Origin: Lysobacter sp.
Lineage (GTDB): Bacteria; Pseudomonadota; Gammaproteobacteria; Xanthomonadales; Xanthomonadaceae
Length of the DNA: 64,000 bases
Assembly (NCBI GenBank): GCA_027306995.1
Contig: DAHUXS010000017.1
Location: 48,333-112,332 of the forward strand
Direction: 5' to 3'
Each line of letters starts with the position of its first letter. The stretch's first letter is position 1. This document shows, in pieces, positions 18,503 to 27,852 of the stretch. The notes under the pieces are model-generated. The model saw nothing but the letters and a program-made list of their open reading frames with translations, was not told where the DNA came from and did no database searches. A program made the position numbers and the translations under genes.

Positions 18503-19345
18503 TCAACGCAGCGTTGCGAGGCGCTGCCCAAGCTTGACCGGCGATTCCGCCTGCAATCCCGGGGCGAAGTCGGCGACATCCGGCGGCAGCAACACGATGA
18601 CCGTCGAACCGTAGTTGAAGCGCGCCATTTCGGCGAAGCGCTCGACCCTGATGTCGCGGTTGCGGTGGTCGCGATAGCGGATGCCATGACCGTAGGGCGG
18701 GATCTCGACGCCGCCCCAGACCGTTTCCACGCCGGACACCAGCAGCGCCCCGACCATCACCTGGCACATCGGACCGAAATCGGTGTCGAAATGGCAGGCG
18801 AGGCGTTCGTTGCGGGCGAATACGCGCGGCACGGAGGCGACGGCATCCGGTCCGACCGAGAACAGTCGCCCCGGGACGTGCACGGTGTCGTGCAGGGTGC
18901 CGGTCCACGGCATGTGGACGCGGTGGTAGTCGCGCGGAGAGAGATAGACGGTGGCGAACAGGCCGTCGCGATACGGGCGCGCGGCTTCGGCGTCGCCCAA
19001 CAGCTCCTCGACGGTGAAGGACTGGCCCTTGGCCTGGAAAATGCGGCCATCCTCGATCTTGCCGAGTTGGCTGATGCGACCGTCGGCGGGCATCAGCAAG
19101 GCGCGCGGATCGGGATCGGCGACACGGGCGCCCGGTTTCAGCGCGCGGGTGAAGAAGGCATTGAAGCTGGGATAGTGGTTTGGATCGGGATCGGCGGCTT
19201 CGGTCATGTCCACGCCGAATTTCGCGATCACCGCATCGATCAGTCGCTGCTTGACCGCCGGGCTGGTCGAATAGGCGAGGCGTCGTGCCAGCGACGACAG
19301 CAGCCGGTGCGGCAGCACGTAGGTAAGTGCGGTCAGCGGACTCAT
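18503..19345 (-). CDS. psd: Phosphatidylserine decarboxylase proenzyme
   Basis: A 280-residue inner-membrane enzyme that makes phosphatidylethanolamine. It is made as a proenzyme and cleaves itself at a Gly-Ser bond, turning the Ser into the pyruvoyl cofactor. The site here reads [10 protein letters not shown] with Ser247; most family members have LGST, so the preceding residue is Tyr. [42 protein letters not shown] and the later catalytic-base region are all present. The start overlaps the stop of the SCO1-family gene by one base (TAATG). Its 3' end almost touches the transglycosylase gene in convergent orientation. Confidence 0.95.
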   Translation of the reverse strand: MSPLTALTYVLPHRLLSSLARRLAYSTSPAVKQRLIDAVIAKFGVDMTEAADPDPNHYPSFNAFFTRALKPGARVADPDPRALLMPADGRISQLGKIEDGRIFQAKGQSFTVEELLGDAEAARPYRDGLFATVYLSPRDYHRVHMPWTGTLHDTVHVPGRLFSVGPDAVASVPRVFARNERLACHFDTDFGPMCQVMVGALLVSGVETVWGGVEIPPYGHGIRYRDHRNRDIRVERFAEMARFNYGSTVIVLLPPDVADFAPGLQAESPVKLGQRLATLR

Positions 19346-19980
19346 TATTTGGTCTGACTCAGTGCAGTCATGTCCGCGGCGATGGCCTGCGGATCGAAGG
19401 GCGGGGTGATCGTGCCGGCCATCCGCACCTGCGGGTCGAGCACCACGATCGCGGCGGAATGGTCGACGCTATAGGCGTTTGCCGGCGCGCCGGGCATGGG
19501 TTCGCTGCGCATGAATACCATCGACAGCGAATGGGCGAAGGCTTCCAGGGGCTTCAGGTCGGCGGTCGCGGCCAGGGTGTCGGGATCGAAGCCGTGGGCA
19601 TAGGTCTCGACCTGCTGCGGGGTGTCGCGTCCGGGATCGACGCTGACGAAGAGCAGGCGCGGGCGAGTCGCTCCCGGCAAGGCACGCCACTGCTTCTGCG
19701 CCACCGACAGCTGCGCCAGCGTGGTCGGGCAGACATCCGGACAGTGGGTGAAGCCGATGAACACCAGCGTCCAGTGGCCGCGCAGGGTATCGGCGGTCAA
19801 GGCGCTGCCATCGCCGCGCTGGAGCGAAAACGCCGGAACCGCGCGCGGCTGCGGGAACAGTTGCACCGCACGGGTCTGTACCGGAGGGGCGGCGCGATCG
19901 CCGAAGATGGCAAGACCGGCGAACAGGCCGGCGACGGCGACGGCCAGCACCAGGAGAATGACGAGAGAGCGTTTCGGCAT
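19345..19980 (-). CDS. SCO1/SenC family copper chaperone
   Basis: A 211-residue membrane-anchored thioredoxin-fold protein. One N-terminal transmembrane helix (about residues 6-28) is followed by the copper-binding pair in [11 protein letters not shown] and the distant His in [13 protein letters not shown]. These three residues are the Cu ligands of SCO proteins, which help assemble the CuA centre of cytochrome c oxidase. No oxidase gene is nearby; the following gene is psd, overlapping by one base. The start at 19980 was chosen because it gives the membrane anchor directly; open sequence upstream extends into the intergenic region. Confidence 0.92.
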   Translation of the reverse strand: MPKRSLVILLVLAVAVAGLFAGLAIFGDRAAPPVQTRAVQLFPQPRAVPAFSLQRGDGSALTADTLRGHWTLVFIGFTHCPDVCPTTLAQLSVAQKQWRALPGATRPRLLFVSVDPGRDTPQQVETYAHGFDPDTLAATADLKPLEAFAHSLSMVFMRSEPMPGAPANAYSVDHSAAIVVLDPQVRMAGTITPPFDPQAIAADMTALSQTK

Positions 19981-20054
19981 GTGCGCATGATACCGGCGCA
20001 ACGGTTTTCCGGCCTTATACTGGCCAGTCACCCTTGTTTTGCCGAAGATTCCCC

Positions 20055-20981
20055 GTGACCGACGTCGCCAGCGAGCTCCACACCATCATCGACTTCATCC
20101 GCTACGGCGGCTCGCGTTTCAACGCGGCCGGGCTGACCTTCGGCCACAGCTACGACAACGCGATGGACGAGGCGACCCAGCTCGTCCTCCATGCCCTGCA
20201 TCTGCCGCACGACCTGTCGCCGGTCTATGGCGCATCGCGCCTGGTGGCCGAAGAAAAGGCGCGCATTCTCGAACTGTTCCGCCGTCGCGTCGACGAGCGC
20301 ATCCCCGCCGCCTATCTCACCGGTGAAGCCTGGTTCGCGGGCCTCAGTTTCAAGGCCGATCCGCGCGCGCTGGTGCCGCGTTCGCCGATCGCCGAACTGA
20401 TCGAATCCGGCTTCGAGCCGTGGCTGGGCGGGCGCGAAGTGCAACGCGCACTCGACATCTGCACGGGTTCCGGCTGCATCGCCATCGCCATGGCGCACTA
20501 CAACCCGGAATGGCAGGTCGATGGCGTCGACATCAGCGATGAAGCGCTTTCGTTGGCCGCGGAGAACAAGGAACGCCTGCATGCCGGCAACGTGCGTTTC
20601 CTCAACTCCGACCTGATGACTGCGCTGAAGGGCGAGAAGTACGACCTCATCGTCACCAATCCGCCTTACGTCACCCACGCCGAAACCGATGTGCTGCCGC
20701 CGGAATACGCGCACGAACCGGAACTCGGCCTGCGTGCCGGCGACGATGGCCTCGATCTCGCGCTGAAGATCCTGCGCGACGCCCCCGACCATCTCAACGA
20801 GCACGGCCTGCTGATCTGCGAAGTGGGCGAGGCCGAGCATGCGCTCGATGCCTTGCTGCCGGAATTGCCGATGGCCTGGGTCGAGTTCAAGGTCGGGCAG
20901 ATGGGGATCTTCGTGGTCGAACGCGAGGATCTGGTCGCCCACCATGCGCGCATCGCCGAACTGGCCGCGACACGGCCATGA
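20055..20981 (+). CDS. prmB: 50S ribosomal protein L3 glutamine methyltransferase PrmB
   Basis: A 308-residue SAM-dependent enzyme that methylates a glutamine of ribosomal protein L3. Motif I is [16 protein letters not shown], and the catalytic motif is NPPYV in [15 protein letters not shown], shared with PrmC and HemK. The N-terminal sequence ([21 protein letters not shown]) and [12 protein letters not shown] identify PrmB rather than PrmC. The start is a GTG at 20055; this gives the expected length (E. coli PrmB has 310 residues). A TTG seven codons upstream is less likely. In Gammaproteobacteria prmB commonly precedes aroC, as here; aroC starts 13 bases after the stop. Confidence 0.93.
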   Translation: MTDVASELHTIIDFIRYGGSRFNAAGLTFGHSYDNAMDEATQLVLHALHLPHDLSPVYGASRLVAEEKARILELFRRRVDERIPAAYLTGEAWFAGLSFKADPRALVPRSPIAELIESGFEPWLGGREVQRALDICTGSGCIAIAMAHYNPEWQVDGVDISDEALSLAAENKERLHAGNVRFLNSDLMTALKGEKYDLIVTNPPYVTHAETDVLPPEYAHEPELGLRAGDDGLDLALKILRDAPDHLNEHGLLICEVGEAEHALDALLPELPMAWVEFKVGQMGIFVVEREDLVAHHARIAELAATRP

Positions 20982-20994
20982 ATTCGACGAACCC

Positions 20995-22071
20995 ATGAAC
21001 AGCTTTGGCCATCTCTTTCGCGTCACCACCTTCGGCGAATCGCACGGGCCGGCCATCGGCTGCGTGATCGATGGTTGCCCTCCCGGCATCGCCATCGCGC
21101 CGGAAGAATTCGCGAACGATCTCGGTCGCCGCGCCACCGGCAAGACCCGCCACACCTCGGCGCGCCATGAGGCCGACGAGATCGAGATCCTCAGTGGCGT
21201 CTACGAAGGCGTCACCACCGGCACGCCGATCGCGTTGCTGATCCGCAATACCGATGCCCGCAGCAAGGACTACGCCAACATCGCGCGCCAGTTCCGCCCC
21301 GGTCACGCCGATTACACCTATTGGCAGAAATACGGCATCCGCGATCCGCGCGGTGGGGGTCGCAGCAGCGCGCGCGAAACCACCATGCGCGTCGCCGCGG
21401 CGGTGATCGCCAAGAAATGGCTGGGAGAACGCGGCGTCCATGTGCGTGGCCATCTCGCCCAGATCGGCGATGTGGTGCCGGCCGGCCATGACTGGTCGGC
21501 GGTCGAGAGTAATCCGTTCTTCTGGCCGCATGCCGCGCAGGTGCCGGAGCTCGAGGCCTACATGGATGCGCTGCGCAAGTCCGGCGATTCGGTCGGTGCG
21601 AAAGTGGTGGTCGAAGCCGATGGCGTGCCGCCGGGTTGGGGCGAGCCGATCTACGGCAAGCTCGACGGCGAATTGGCTGCGGCGATGATGTCGATCAACG
21701 CGGTGAAGGGCGTCGAGATCGGCGACGGTTTCGCCAGCGTCGCCCAGAAAGGCACTGAACACCGCGATGCGATGGCGCCGGGCGGTTTCGCATCCAATCA
21801 CGCCGGCGGCATCCTCGGCGGCATCAGCACCGGACAGACCGTGCGCGTCGCCGTGGCGTTCAAGCCGACCTCGAGCCTGCGCCTGCCGGTCGACAGCGTC
21901 GATGTCGATGGCAATGCGATCGAAGTGGTGACCACGGGTCGCCACGACCCTTGCGTCGGCATCCGCGCGACGCCGATCTGCGAGGCCATGCTGGCGCTGG
22001 TGCTGATCGACCAAGCGCTGCGCCATCGCGCCCAGTGCGGCGATGTCGGGCCGGTGCAGCCGCGCATATAG
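20995..22071 (+). CDS. aroC: Chorismate synthase
   Basis: A 358-residue FMN-dependent enzyme that performs the last step of the shikimate pathway, making chorismate from EPSP. The family signatures are all visible: [18 protein letters not shown] at residues 15-32, [35 protein letters not shown], and the [20 protein letters not shown] block. Length matches the bacterial enzyme. It is translated closely after prmB and is followed 30 bases later by asd. Chorismate feeds folate, ubiquinone and aromatic amino acids, so the gene remains needed even if tryptophan synthesis is lost (see trpF). Confidence 0.97.
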   Translation: MNSFGHLFRVTTFGESHGPAIGCVIDGCPPGIAIAPEEFANDLGRRATGKTRHTSARHEADEIEILSGVYEGVTTGTPIALLIRNTDARSKDYANIARQFRPGHADYTYWQKYGIRDPRGGGRSSARETTMRVAAAVIAKKWLGERGVHVRGHLAQIGDVVPAGHDWSAVESNPFFWPHAAQVPELEAYMDALRKSGDSVGAKVVVEADGVPPGWGEPIYGKLDGELAAAMMSINAVKGVEIGDGFASVAQKGTEHRDAMAPGGFASNHAGGILGGISTGQTVRVAVAFKPTSSLRLPVDSVDVDGNAIEVVTTGRHDPCVGIRATPICEAMLALVLIDQALRHRAQCGDVGPVQPRI

Positions 22072-22101
22072 AATCAACCAACCCCAAGACAGGAAACGGA
22101 A

Positions 22102-23121
22102 GTGAGCAAGCAGTACGTGGTGGCAGTGGTGGGCGCGACAGGCGCCGTGGGCGAAACGATGCTGTCGGTACTGCATGAGCGCAAATTCCCGGCGAAAGAA
22201 ATCATCGCCCTGGCCAGCGAACGCTCGGCCGGCACTGAAGTGAAATACGGCAACAAGGTGATTACCGTACGCGACCTCGCCACCTTCGACCCGACCGGCG
22301 TCGATGTCGCGCTGTTCTCGGCAGGCGGTTCGGTGTCGAAGGAATACGCGCCGAAGTTCGCTGCCGCCGGTGCGGTGGTGATCGACAATTCCTCGGCTTT
22401 CCGTGGCGACGACGACGTGCCGCTGGTGGTGTCGGAAGTGAATCCCGAAGCGCTGAAGAATCGTCCGCGCGGCATCATCGCCAATCCGAACTGCTCGACC
22501 ATGCAGCTGATGGTGGCGCTGGCGCCGATCCAGCGCGCCGTCGGCATCGAACGCATCAACATCGCCACCTACCAGTCGGTGTCGGGCACCGGCGTCAAGG
22601 CGATGGAGGAACTCGGCAAGCAGACGGCGTCGCTGCTCAACTTCCAGGGCGCGGAAGCCAACGTCTATCCGGTGCAGATCGCCTTCAACGTGATCCCGCA
22701 CGGCGGCGATTTCCTCGACAACGGCTACACCACCGAGGAATGGAAGCTGGTCACCGAGACCCGCAAGATCCTCGGCGACGACAGCATCCAGGTGAACGCC
22801 ACCGTGGTCCGCGTCCCGGTGTTTTATGGCCATTCCGAGGCCGTCCACATCGAGACCCGCGAGAAAGTGACGGTCGAGCGGGCGCGCGAGCTGCTCGCCG
22901 CCCAGCCCGGGCTGGAACTGGTGGACGATCGTGCGCCGGGCGGCTATCCGACCCCGGTCACGCACGCTTCTGGTACCGACCCGGTCTACGTCGGTCGCCT
23001 GCGCGAGGACGTCTCGCATCCGCGCGGACTCGACATGTGGGTGGTTGCCGACAACATCCGCAAGGGTGCTGCGCTCAATGCGGTCCAGGTCGCCGAACTG
23101 GTGATTGCGGAACAGGGCTGA
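22102..23121 (+). CDS. asd: Aspartate-semialdehyde dehydrogenase
   Basis: A 339-residue NADPH enzyme that converts aspartyl phosphate to aspartate semialdehyde, the branch point to lysine, diaminopimelate, threonine and methionine. The Rossmann motif is VVGATGAVGETML, the active-site Cys131 lies in NPNCSTMQLM, and the later conserved blocks are YQSVSGTG and VPVFYGHSEAVHIE. The start is GTG at 22102 with AGGAAACGGA just upstream. In many relatives asd is followed by fimV then truA, and that order holds here. Confidence 0.96.
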   Translation: MSKQYVVAVVGATGAVGETMLSVLHERKFPAKEIIALASERSAGTEVKYGNKVITVRDLATFDPTGVDVALFSAGGSVSKEYAPKFAAAGAVVIDNSSAFRGDDDVPLVVSEVNPEALKNRPRGIIANPNCSTMQLMVALAPIQRAVGIERINIATYQSVSGTGVKAMEELGKQTASLLNFQGAEANVYPVQIAFNVIPHGGDFLDNGYTTEEWKLVTETRKILGDDSIQVNATVVRVPVFYGHSEAVHIETREKVTVERARELLAAQPGLELVDDRAPGGYPTPVTHASGTDPVYVGRLREDVSHPRGLDMWVVADNIRKGAALNAVQVAELVIAEQG

Positions 23122-23130
23122 ATTGCCAAG

Positions 23131-23158
23131 CCCGCGGACCGTCGCTAGAGTCCGCGGG
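23131..23158. other. Perfect 9-bp inverted repeat between asd and fimV
   Basis: CCCGCGGAC (23131-23139) and GTCCGCGGG (23150-23158) form a perfect stem with a 10-base loop, 10 bases after asd. There is no T run, so it is at best a weak terminator; it may separate asd from fimV. Confidence 0.5.
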
Positions 23159-23176
23159 ATAATGTTGGAGAATTGC

Positions 23177-24952
23177 TTGAAGAAACGCCTGCAAACGCTG
23201 GCTTTGTCGCTGCTGCTCGCGGCGGCGGCCAGCCCCGCGTTTGGACTCGGCCTGGGGCAGATCCAGGTCAAGTCGCGGATGAACGAACCGCTGGTGGCCG
23301 ATATTCCGGTCATCACCAATGATCCGGCGGAGCTGGCGCAGCTGCAGGCGAAACTGGCCGAACCCGACACCTTCGTGCGGATCGGCCTGCCGTTGCCGGA
23401 CAAGCTGGTCTCGGACCTGCGCTTCCAGGTGATCGACGGCGCGGACGGCAAACCCTACATCCGCGTCACCAGCAGCACGCCGGTGACCCAGCCGCTGGTC
23501 AACTTTCTGGTTGAAGTGGACTGGGGCGATGGCAAGCTGGTGCGCGAATATTCCGCGCTGGTGGCGACGCCCAACAGCGTCGCGGCGACGGCGCCGCCAG
23601 TGGTCGAAGCGCCGAGCGTTGCCACCGCACCGGCCAATACCATCGAACGCCCGGCCGTGACGACAGCCGCACCCGCGGCAACGGTACCGGCGGCGCCAGT
23701 CGCCACGGAAAAGAACAAACAACCCGAAACGACGGCATCGTCATCGGCCAATGCGCCTGCCGCGGTTGCGGCGGCACCGGCGAATAGCGCGCCCAGCCCC
23801 GCGCCAGCCCCTGCGTCCTCCTCGCCGCTGCCGACAGCATCCGATGCGAAATACGGACCGGTGCAACGCGGCCAGACGCTGGGAGGAATCGTCGGGGGCC
23901 TGCAGGATGGCGGCCAGGATCACGATGCGGTCATGCAGGCATTGGTGGCGCTGAATCCCGATGCCTTCATCAATGGCGACCCCAATCGTTTGCGCGCTGG
24001 CGCGGTATTGCGGATGCCGCAAGGCGTCCAGCCTGCAGCGGGTGCTGACAGCACCGGCAAGGCGATTGCGCGCAATGTGGCCCGCGCCGAGATCGCCAAG
24101 TCGCGCAGCGCCCGTTCGACGCCGCGACGTCCGGTCGATGTCGCAAATGCACCGGCGAATAGCGCGCGTGCTTCGACGGGTGACGACAGCGCAGCACCGG
24201 CGAAGCGCGTTGCCGACGCCCATCTGCGCATCGCGCCTGCAATCACTGGTGACGGCGGGGCCGCGGGAACCAAAACGGGGCGGGGATCGTCCGGAGGAAA
24301 CGGAGACATGCTCCAGCAACTGCAGCAATCGCAGGAAACCATCGCCACCCGCGATGCCGAAATCACCGAATTGAAGTCGCGCGTCGGCAACCTGGAACAG
24401 ATCCAGCAGAAGCAGGCGCAGCTGATCGCGATGAAGAACAGTGAACTCGCCAGCGCGCAACAGAAGCTTGCCGCCCGCCAGGCGACCCAGTCGGCGACGA
24501 CCGGCGGGTTCGGCCTGTGGTGGTTGCTGCCCGCAGCCCTGGCGGCGGCCTTGTTGGCCGCGCTGTGGCGGTTGTTCGGCAGTCGCCACGGTCGTGCGGC
24601 CACCCAAGGGTTCGCATCGGCAGCACAAGTGCCCGCCGAGGCGTCGAACGAACCACAAGCGGGTAAGCCGGCGGCGGACACCGCTGCTGCGCCTGCATCC
24701 GCGCGCGAAGATGGGTTGCCCACCTGGGCGCGCGGCGATGCCTGGTTGCCAGACAACGGTTCGGAACAACCGGCGCAGCCTTCCCATGCAGCGCCGGGGA
24801 CTGCCGCCATCGATAGCCGCCTGCAGCTGGCGCGGACCTATATCGATCTCGGCGACACCGCCACCGCGCGTGCGTTGTTGCAGGACGTGCAGCAGGAAGG
24901 CGATGCCGCGGCGCGCGCGGAAGCGTTGGCGCTGCTCGACAGCCTGAGATGA
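23177..24952 (+). CDS. fimV: FimV-family inner membrane protein with LysM-like region
   Basis: About 591 residues. A signal sequence (KKRLQTLALSLLLAAAASPAFG) is followed by the FimV N-terminal domain (LGLGQIQVKSRMNEPLVADI). A long Ala/Pro-rich region leads to a LysM-like segment (KYGPVQRGQTLGGIV), a Gln-rich coiled coil, one transmembrane helix (about residues 446-465) and a short FimV C-terminal domain (SRLQLARTYIDLGDTATARALL). FimV helps localise type IV pilus and polar proteins by binding peptidoglycan. Start choice: TTG at 23177 has TTGGAG 8 bases before it and gives a clean signal peptide; an ATG at 23162 would add five residues. It is shorter than Pseudomonas FimV, lacking most of the acidic cytoplasmic region. 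Confidence 0.88.
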   Translation: MKKRLQTLALSLLLAAAASPAFGLGLGQIQVKSRMNEPLVADIPVITNDPAELAQLQAKLAEPDTFVRIGLPLPDKLVSDLRFQVIDGADGKPYIRVTSSTPVTQPLVNFLVEVDWGDGKLVREYSALVATPNSVAATAPPVVEAPSVATAPANTIERPAVTTAAPAATVPAAPVATEKNKQPETTASSSANAPAAVAAAPANSAPSPAPAPASSSPLPTASDAKYGPVQRGQTLGGIVGGLQDGGQDHDAVMQALVALNPDAFINGDPNRLRAGAVLRMPQGVQPAAGADSTGKAIARNVARAEIAKSRSARSTPRRPVDVANAPANSARASTGDDSAAPAKRVADAHLRIAPAITGDGGAAGTKTGRGSSGGNGDMLQQLQQSQETIATRDAEITELKSRVGNLEQIQQKQAQLIAMKNSELASAQQKLAARQATQSATTGGFGLWWLLPAALAAALLAALWRLFGSRHGRAATQGFASAAQVPAEASNEPQAGKPAADTAAAPASAREDGLPTWARGDAWLPDNGSEQPAQPSHAAPGTAAIDSRLQLARTYIDLGDTATARALLQDVQQEGDAAARAEALALLDSLR

Positions 24953-24955
24953 CCG

Positions 24956-25735
24956 ATGCCCCGGTACGCGCTCGGCGTCGAATATGACGGCGGCGCTTTC
25001 CACGGCTGGCAACGCGTGGAGGCGGGCGTCCGTAGCGTGCAGGAAACGCTCGAGACCGCGTTGTCGTCGGTGGCCGACCACGACATCCGGGTGGTCTGCG
25101 CGGGGCGCACCGATGCCGGCGTGCACGCGCGCTGCCAGGTCGTGCATTTCGACAGCGATGCGCCGCGCAGCATGCGTGCGTGGGCGCTGGGCACGACCTC
25201 GCGCCTGCCTCCCGACGTCAGCGCGCTGTGGTGCAGGGAGGTGCCGGAGACGTTCAGCGCGCGCTTTTCCGCGGTAGCGCGCCGCTATCGCTATCGCATC
25301 CTCAATCGCCAGATCCGCCCGGCGTTTGAGCACCAATACCTGACCTGGGAACTGCGCCCGCTGGACCACCTGCGCATGCATGCAGCGGCGCAGGCCTTGC
25401 TGGGTGAGCACGATTTCGAGTCGTTTCGCAGCGCGCAATGCCAGGCCAGCCACGCCCGCCGTGAATTGCAATCGATTTCAGTGACCCGCAGTGGCGATGA
25501 AGTCGTGATGGAGGTGCAGGCCAACGCTTTCCTCCACCACATGGTGCGCAACATCGTCGGCTCGCTGCTGCCGGTCGGTCGCGGTGAACGCCCGGTCGAA
25601 TGGATTGCCGAGTTGCTGGCGGGTCGCGACCGCACCCAGGCTGGCCCGACCGCACCGGCCGACGGATTGGTGTTCGTCAGTCCCTTGTATCCGCCAATCT
25701 GGAACTTGCCGGCGGAAATTACCTTTTCGCAATGA
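24956..25735 (+). CDS. truA: tRNA pseudouridine(38-40) synthase TruA
   Basis: A 259-residue enzyme that converts uridines 38-40 of the tRNA anticodon arm to pseudouridine. The catalytic Asp53 is in [10 protein letters not shown], the strongest signature of the family. Other blocks are [13 protein letters not shown] at the start, [10 protein letters not shown], and [19 protein letters not shown] near the end. It starts 3 bases after fimV and is probably cotranscribed with it. The truA-trpF-accD neighbourhood is widespread in Gammaproteobacteria. Confidence 0.96.
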   Translation: MPRYALGVEYDGGAFHGWQRVEAGVRSVQETLETALSSVADHDIRVVCAGRTDAGVHARCQVVHFDSDAPRSMRAWALGTTSRLPPDVSALWCREVPETFSARFSAVARRYRYRILNRQIRPAFEHQYLTWELRPLDHLRMHAAAQALLGEHDFESFRSAQCQASHARRELQSISVTRSGDEVVMEVQANAFLHHMVRNIVGSLLPVGRGERPVEWIAELLAGRDRTQAGPTAPADGLVFVSPLYPPIWNLPAEITFSQ

Positions 25736-25870
25736 AAACCTGAATGATTCAGCAGGCGTTGTTTGTGCGGGTGTCCACAAAAACAAGGGGTAAACGGGAC
25801 TTCCGTGTGGATTTTTCTTCACCTCGCCTCGGTATTCTCCAATCGTCTTCCGAGTGCCAAATGACGTTTC

Positions 25871-26509
25871 GTGCTGAAGGATCAGTTTTTTCGTACACGC
25901 ATCAGATTCGATGGATTGACCCGCCCTGGCGATGTTCGTCTCGCGGGTGAATTGGGCGTCGATGCCATCGGTTTCGATTTTGCACGCGATGCCCGGCGCC
26001 AACTCCGCGTCGAGGATGCGCGTTTCATGCGCCACGCCCTGGCGCCCCTGGTGGCGAGCGTCGCCATCTTCCGCGACAACAGCATCGAGGACATCCGCGA
26101 GATCGTGCGCCTCTTGCGTCCGTCGCTGATCGAATTCCATGGCGACGAAGACGACATGCGCATGCGTTCGTTCGGCGTGCCCTATGCGCGCGCCCTGCGT
26201 CGCGAGGAGTGGGCGACGATGAATGCCGCCGCGATCCACACGCGTTATCCCAATGCAGCGGTGTTTGTTCTCTATGCGGATGAAATCGCGGACGGCGCGA
26301 CCGATTGGTCGTGGATGCCGCAGGGGTTGGGCAAGCCGGTGATACTCGCCGGCGGGATCGTCCCGGACAATGTCTCGACGATCATCGGGGCACTCGGACC
26401 CTGGGGCGTCTCCGTCCTCGACGGCATTGAATTCGCGCCGGGCCGGATGGACGGCGATCGCATGAGTCGCTTCCTGCTTGAGTCCAGGGGTGCCGATCGC
26501 AGGAAATAG
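25871..26509 (+). CDS. TrpF homologue lacking catalytic residues (probable pseudoenzyme)
   Basis: A 212-residue (beta-alpha)8-barrel protein that aligns end to end with phosphoribosylanthranilate isomerase: RTRIRFDGLTRPGDVRLAGE, EFHGDEDD, LAGGIVPDNV and GIEFAPGRMDG are recognisable. The catalytic Cys of the K-x-C-G-x-T motif is Asp14 (RFDGLT). The second catalytic residue, the Asp of FLxDS, is Tyr135 (FVLYADE). The GGTGxxFDW loop is shortened to DGATDWSW, and DVSSGIE is SVLDGIE. The frame is intact with codon use like its neighbours, so it is probably expressed, but not as an ordinary TrpF. Start is GTG at 25871. A new activity, a regulatory role or slow decay are all possible. Confidence 0.8.
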   Translation: MLKDQFFRTRIRFDGLTRPGDVRLAGELGVDAIGFDFARDARRQLRVEDARFMRHALAPLVASVAIFRDNSIEDIREIVRLLRPSLIEFHGDEDDMRMRSFGVPYARALRREEWATMNAAAIHTRYPNAAVFVLYADEIADGATDWSWMPQGLGKPVILAGGIVPDNVSTIIGALGPWGVSVLDGIEFAPGRMDGDRMSRFLLESRGADRRK

Positions 26510-26549
26510 GCCGATAATTGGTCATCCGATCCATCAGACAGCACCTCCA

Positions 26550-26915
26550 ATGACCGATTCCATCCAGCCGGCCGCCCAGCCGAACCAGATCGACCCCGAA
26601 TTCTTCGTCTGCAGCAATACCTATCTGGATATCGCCAACCAGCAGGCGCGCCAGCAGGGCCTGCGCCGGGTCAGTGGCGCCATCCTTTATGCCGCCGCCC
26701 GCTACAACGTGCACGCCTACCTCGGCTTCGAGACCGACGTGAAGGGCACCAGCGCCGATTTCATCGACTACATGACCGGCCTGTACCGGAACATGCTGGA
26801 AGAACACTTGGCGGGCATCGCCCAGGAGCGCGGGATCGAGCTCGCTTCCGCCAGCGTGGCGCCTACTGCCAAGGCGGACGAAGCCACGGCCAGCGAGCCG
26901 ATGCCGCCGGTCTGA
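26550..26915 (+). CDS. DUF3144 family protein
   Basis: A 121-residue soluble protein matching DUF3144. The family core is visible as [36 protein letters not shown] and [16 protein letters not shown] Gln/Pro-rich N-terminus and an Ala/Glu-rich C-terminal tail flank it. It is predicted to be mostly helical; no function is known. The ATG at 26550 is preceded by CACCTCCA, which is a weak ribosome binding site. It sits between the TrpF homologue and accD, where tryptophan synthase genes are found in Xanthomonas. Confidence 0.82.
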   Translation: MTDSIQPAAQPNQIDPEFFVCSNTYLDIANQQARQQGLRRVSGAILYAAARYNVHAYLGFETDVKGTSADFIDYMTGLYRNMLEEHLAGIAQERGIELASASVAPTAKADEATASEPMPPV

Positions 26916-26961
26916 ATCGGTCTGGTCTAGACTGTCCGGTCTTTCCAATCCAGCGATCCCA

Positions 26962-27852
26962 ATGTCCTGGCTGACGCGACTCATGCCTGCCCGCATCCGT
27001 ACCGATGCGGATGCAGAACCCCGCAAACGCAGTGTTCCCGAAGGACTCTGGGAGAAGTGCGACGAATGCGGCGCGGTCCTCTACGCGCGCGAACTGCAGG
27101 AGAACCTGCAGGTCTGCCCGAAGTGCGGCCATCACATGCCGATCCGGGCGCGGGTGCGCCTGGCGGCCTTCATGGATCCCGGCGCGCGCGAGCTCGGCAC
27201 CGGCCTCGGCCCGGTCGACGTCCTCAAGTTCAAGGACCAGAAGAAGTATTCCGATCGCATCAAGGCGGCGCAGAAATCGACCGGCGAACGCGATGCGCTG
27301 ATCACGGTCTCGGGCATGTTGAAGGGCGAACCGCTGGTCGCCAGCGCCTTCGATTTCGCCTTCATGGGCGGTTCGATGGGTTCGGTGGTCGGCGAGCGCA
27401 TCACCCTTGGCGCCGAAGAAGCGCTCAAGCGCGGCTGTCCGTTCGTGTGCTTTTCCGCCAGCGGCGGCGCGCGCATGCAGGAAAGCCTGTTCTCGCTGAT
27501 GCAGATGGCCAAGACTTCGGCTGCGCTGGGGCGCCTGCGGGCTGCCGGCCTGCCGTACATCTCGGTGCTGACCAATCCGACCACCGGCGGTGTCTCGGCG
27601 TCGTTCGCGATGCTGGGCGACATCAACATCGCCGAACCCAAGGCGCTGATCGGCTTCGCCGGCGCCCGCGTGATCGAGCAGACCGTGCGCGAAAAGTTGC
27701 CGGAAGGCTTCCAGCGTTCGGAATTCCTGCTCGACCATGGCGCCATCGACCAGATCTGCGATCGCCGCGAATTGCGCGATCGCGTCGCCGACCTGTGCAC
27801 GATGATGATGCGCCAGCCGCGCCCGCAGGCCGATTCGGAGCTGGTGGCGTGA
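26962..27852 (+). CDS. accD: Acetyl-CoA carboxylase, carboxyltransferase beta subunit
   Basis: A 296-residue subunit of the carboxyltransferase that makes malonyl-CoA for fatty acid synthesis; AccA is its partner. The N-terminal four-cysteine zinc ribbon reads CDECG...CPKCGHH around residues 33-55. The crotonase-fold core includes [28 protein letters not shown] and [17 protein letters not shown], which hold the CoA and biotin-binding glycines. Length is standard. Its TGA overlaps the GTG start of glmM by four bases. In E. coli folC follows accD; here glmM does. Confidence 0.97.
   Translation: MSWLTRLMPARIRTDADAEPRKRSVPEGLWEKCDECGAVLYARELQENLQVCPKCGHHMPIRARVRLAAFMDPGARELGTGLGPVDVLKFKDQKKYSDRIKAAQKSTGERDALITVSGMLKGEPLVASAFDFAFMGGSMGSVVGERITLGAEEALKRGCPFVCFSASGGARMQESLFSLMQMAKTSAALGRLRAAGLPYISVLTNPTTGGVSASFAMLGDINIAEPKALIGFAGARVIEQTVREKLPEGFQRSEFLLDHGAIDQICDRRELRDRVADLCTMMMRQPRPQADSELVA

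Noticed and set aside
20887..23451. An 854-codon antisense frame across prmB, aroC, asd and fimV
   Set aside because: It spans four real genes on the plus strand and shows no recognisable protein family.
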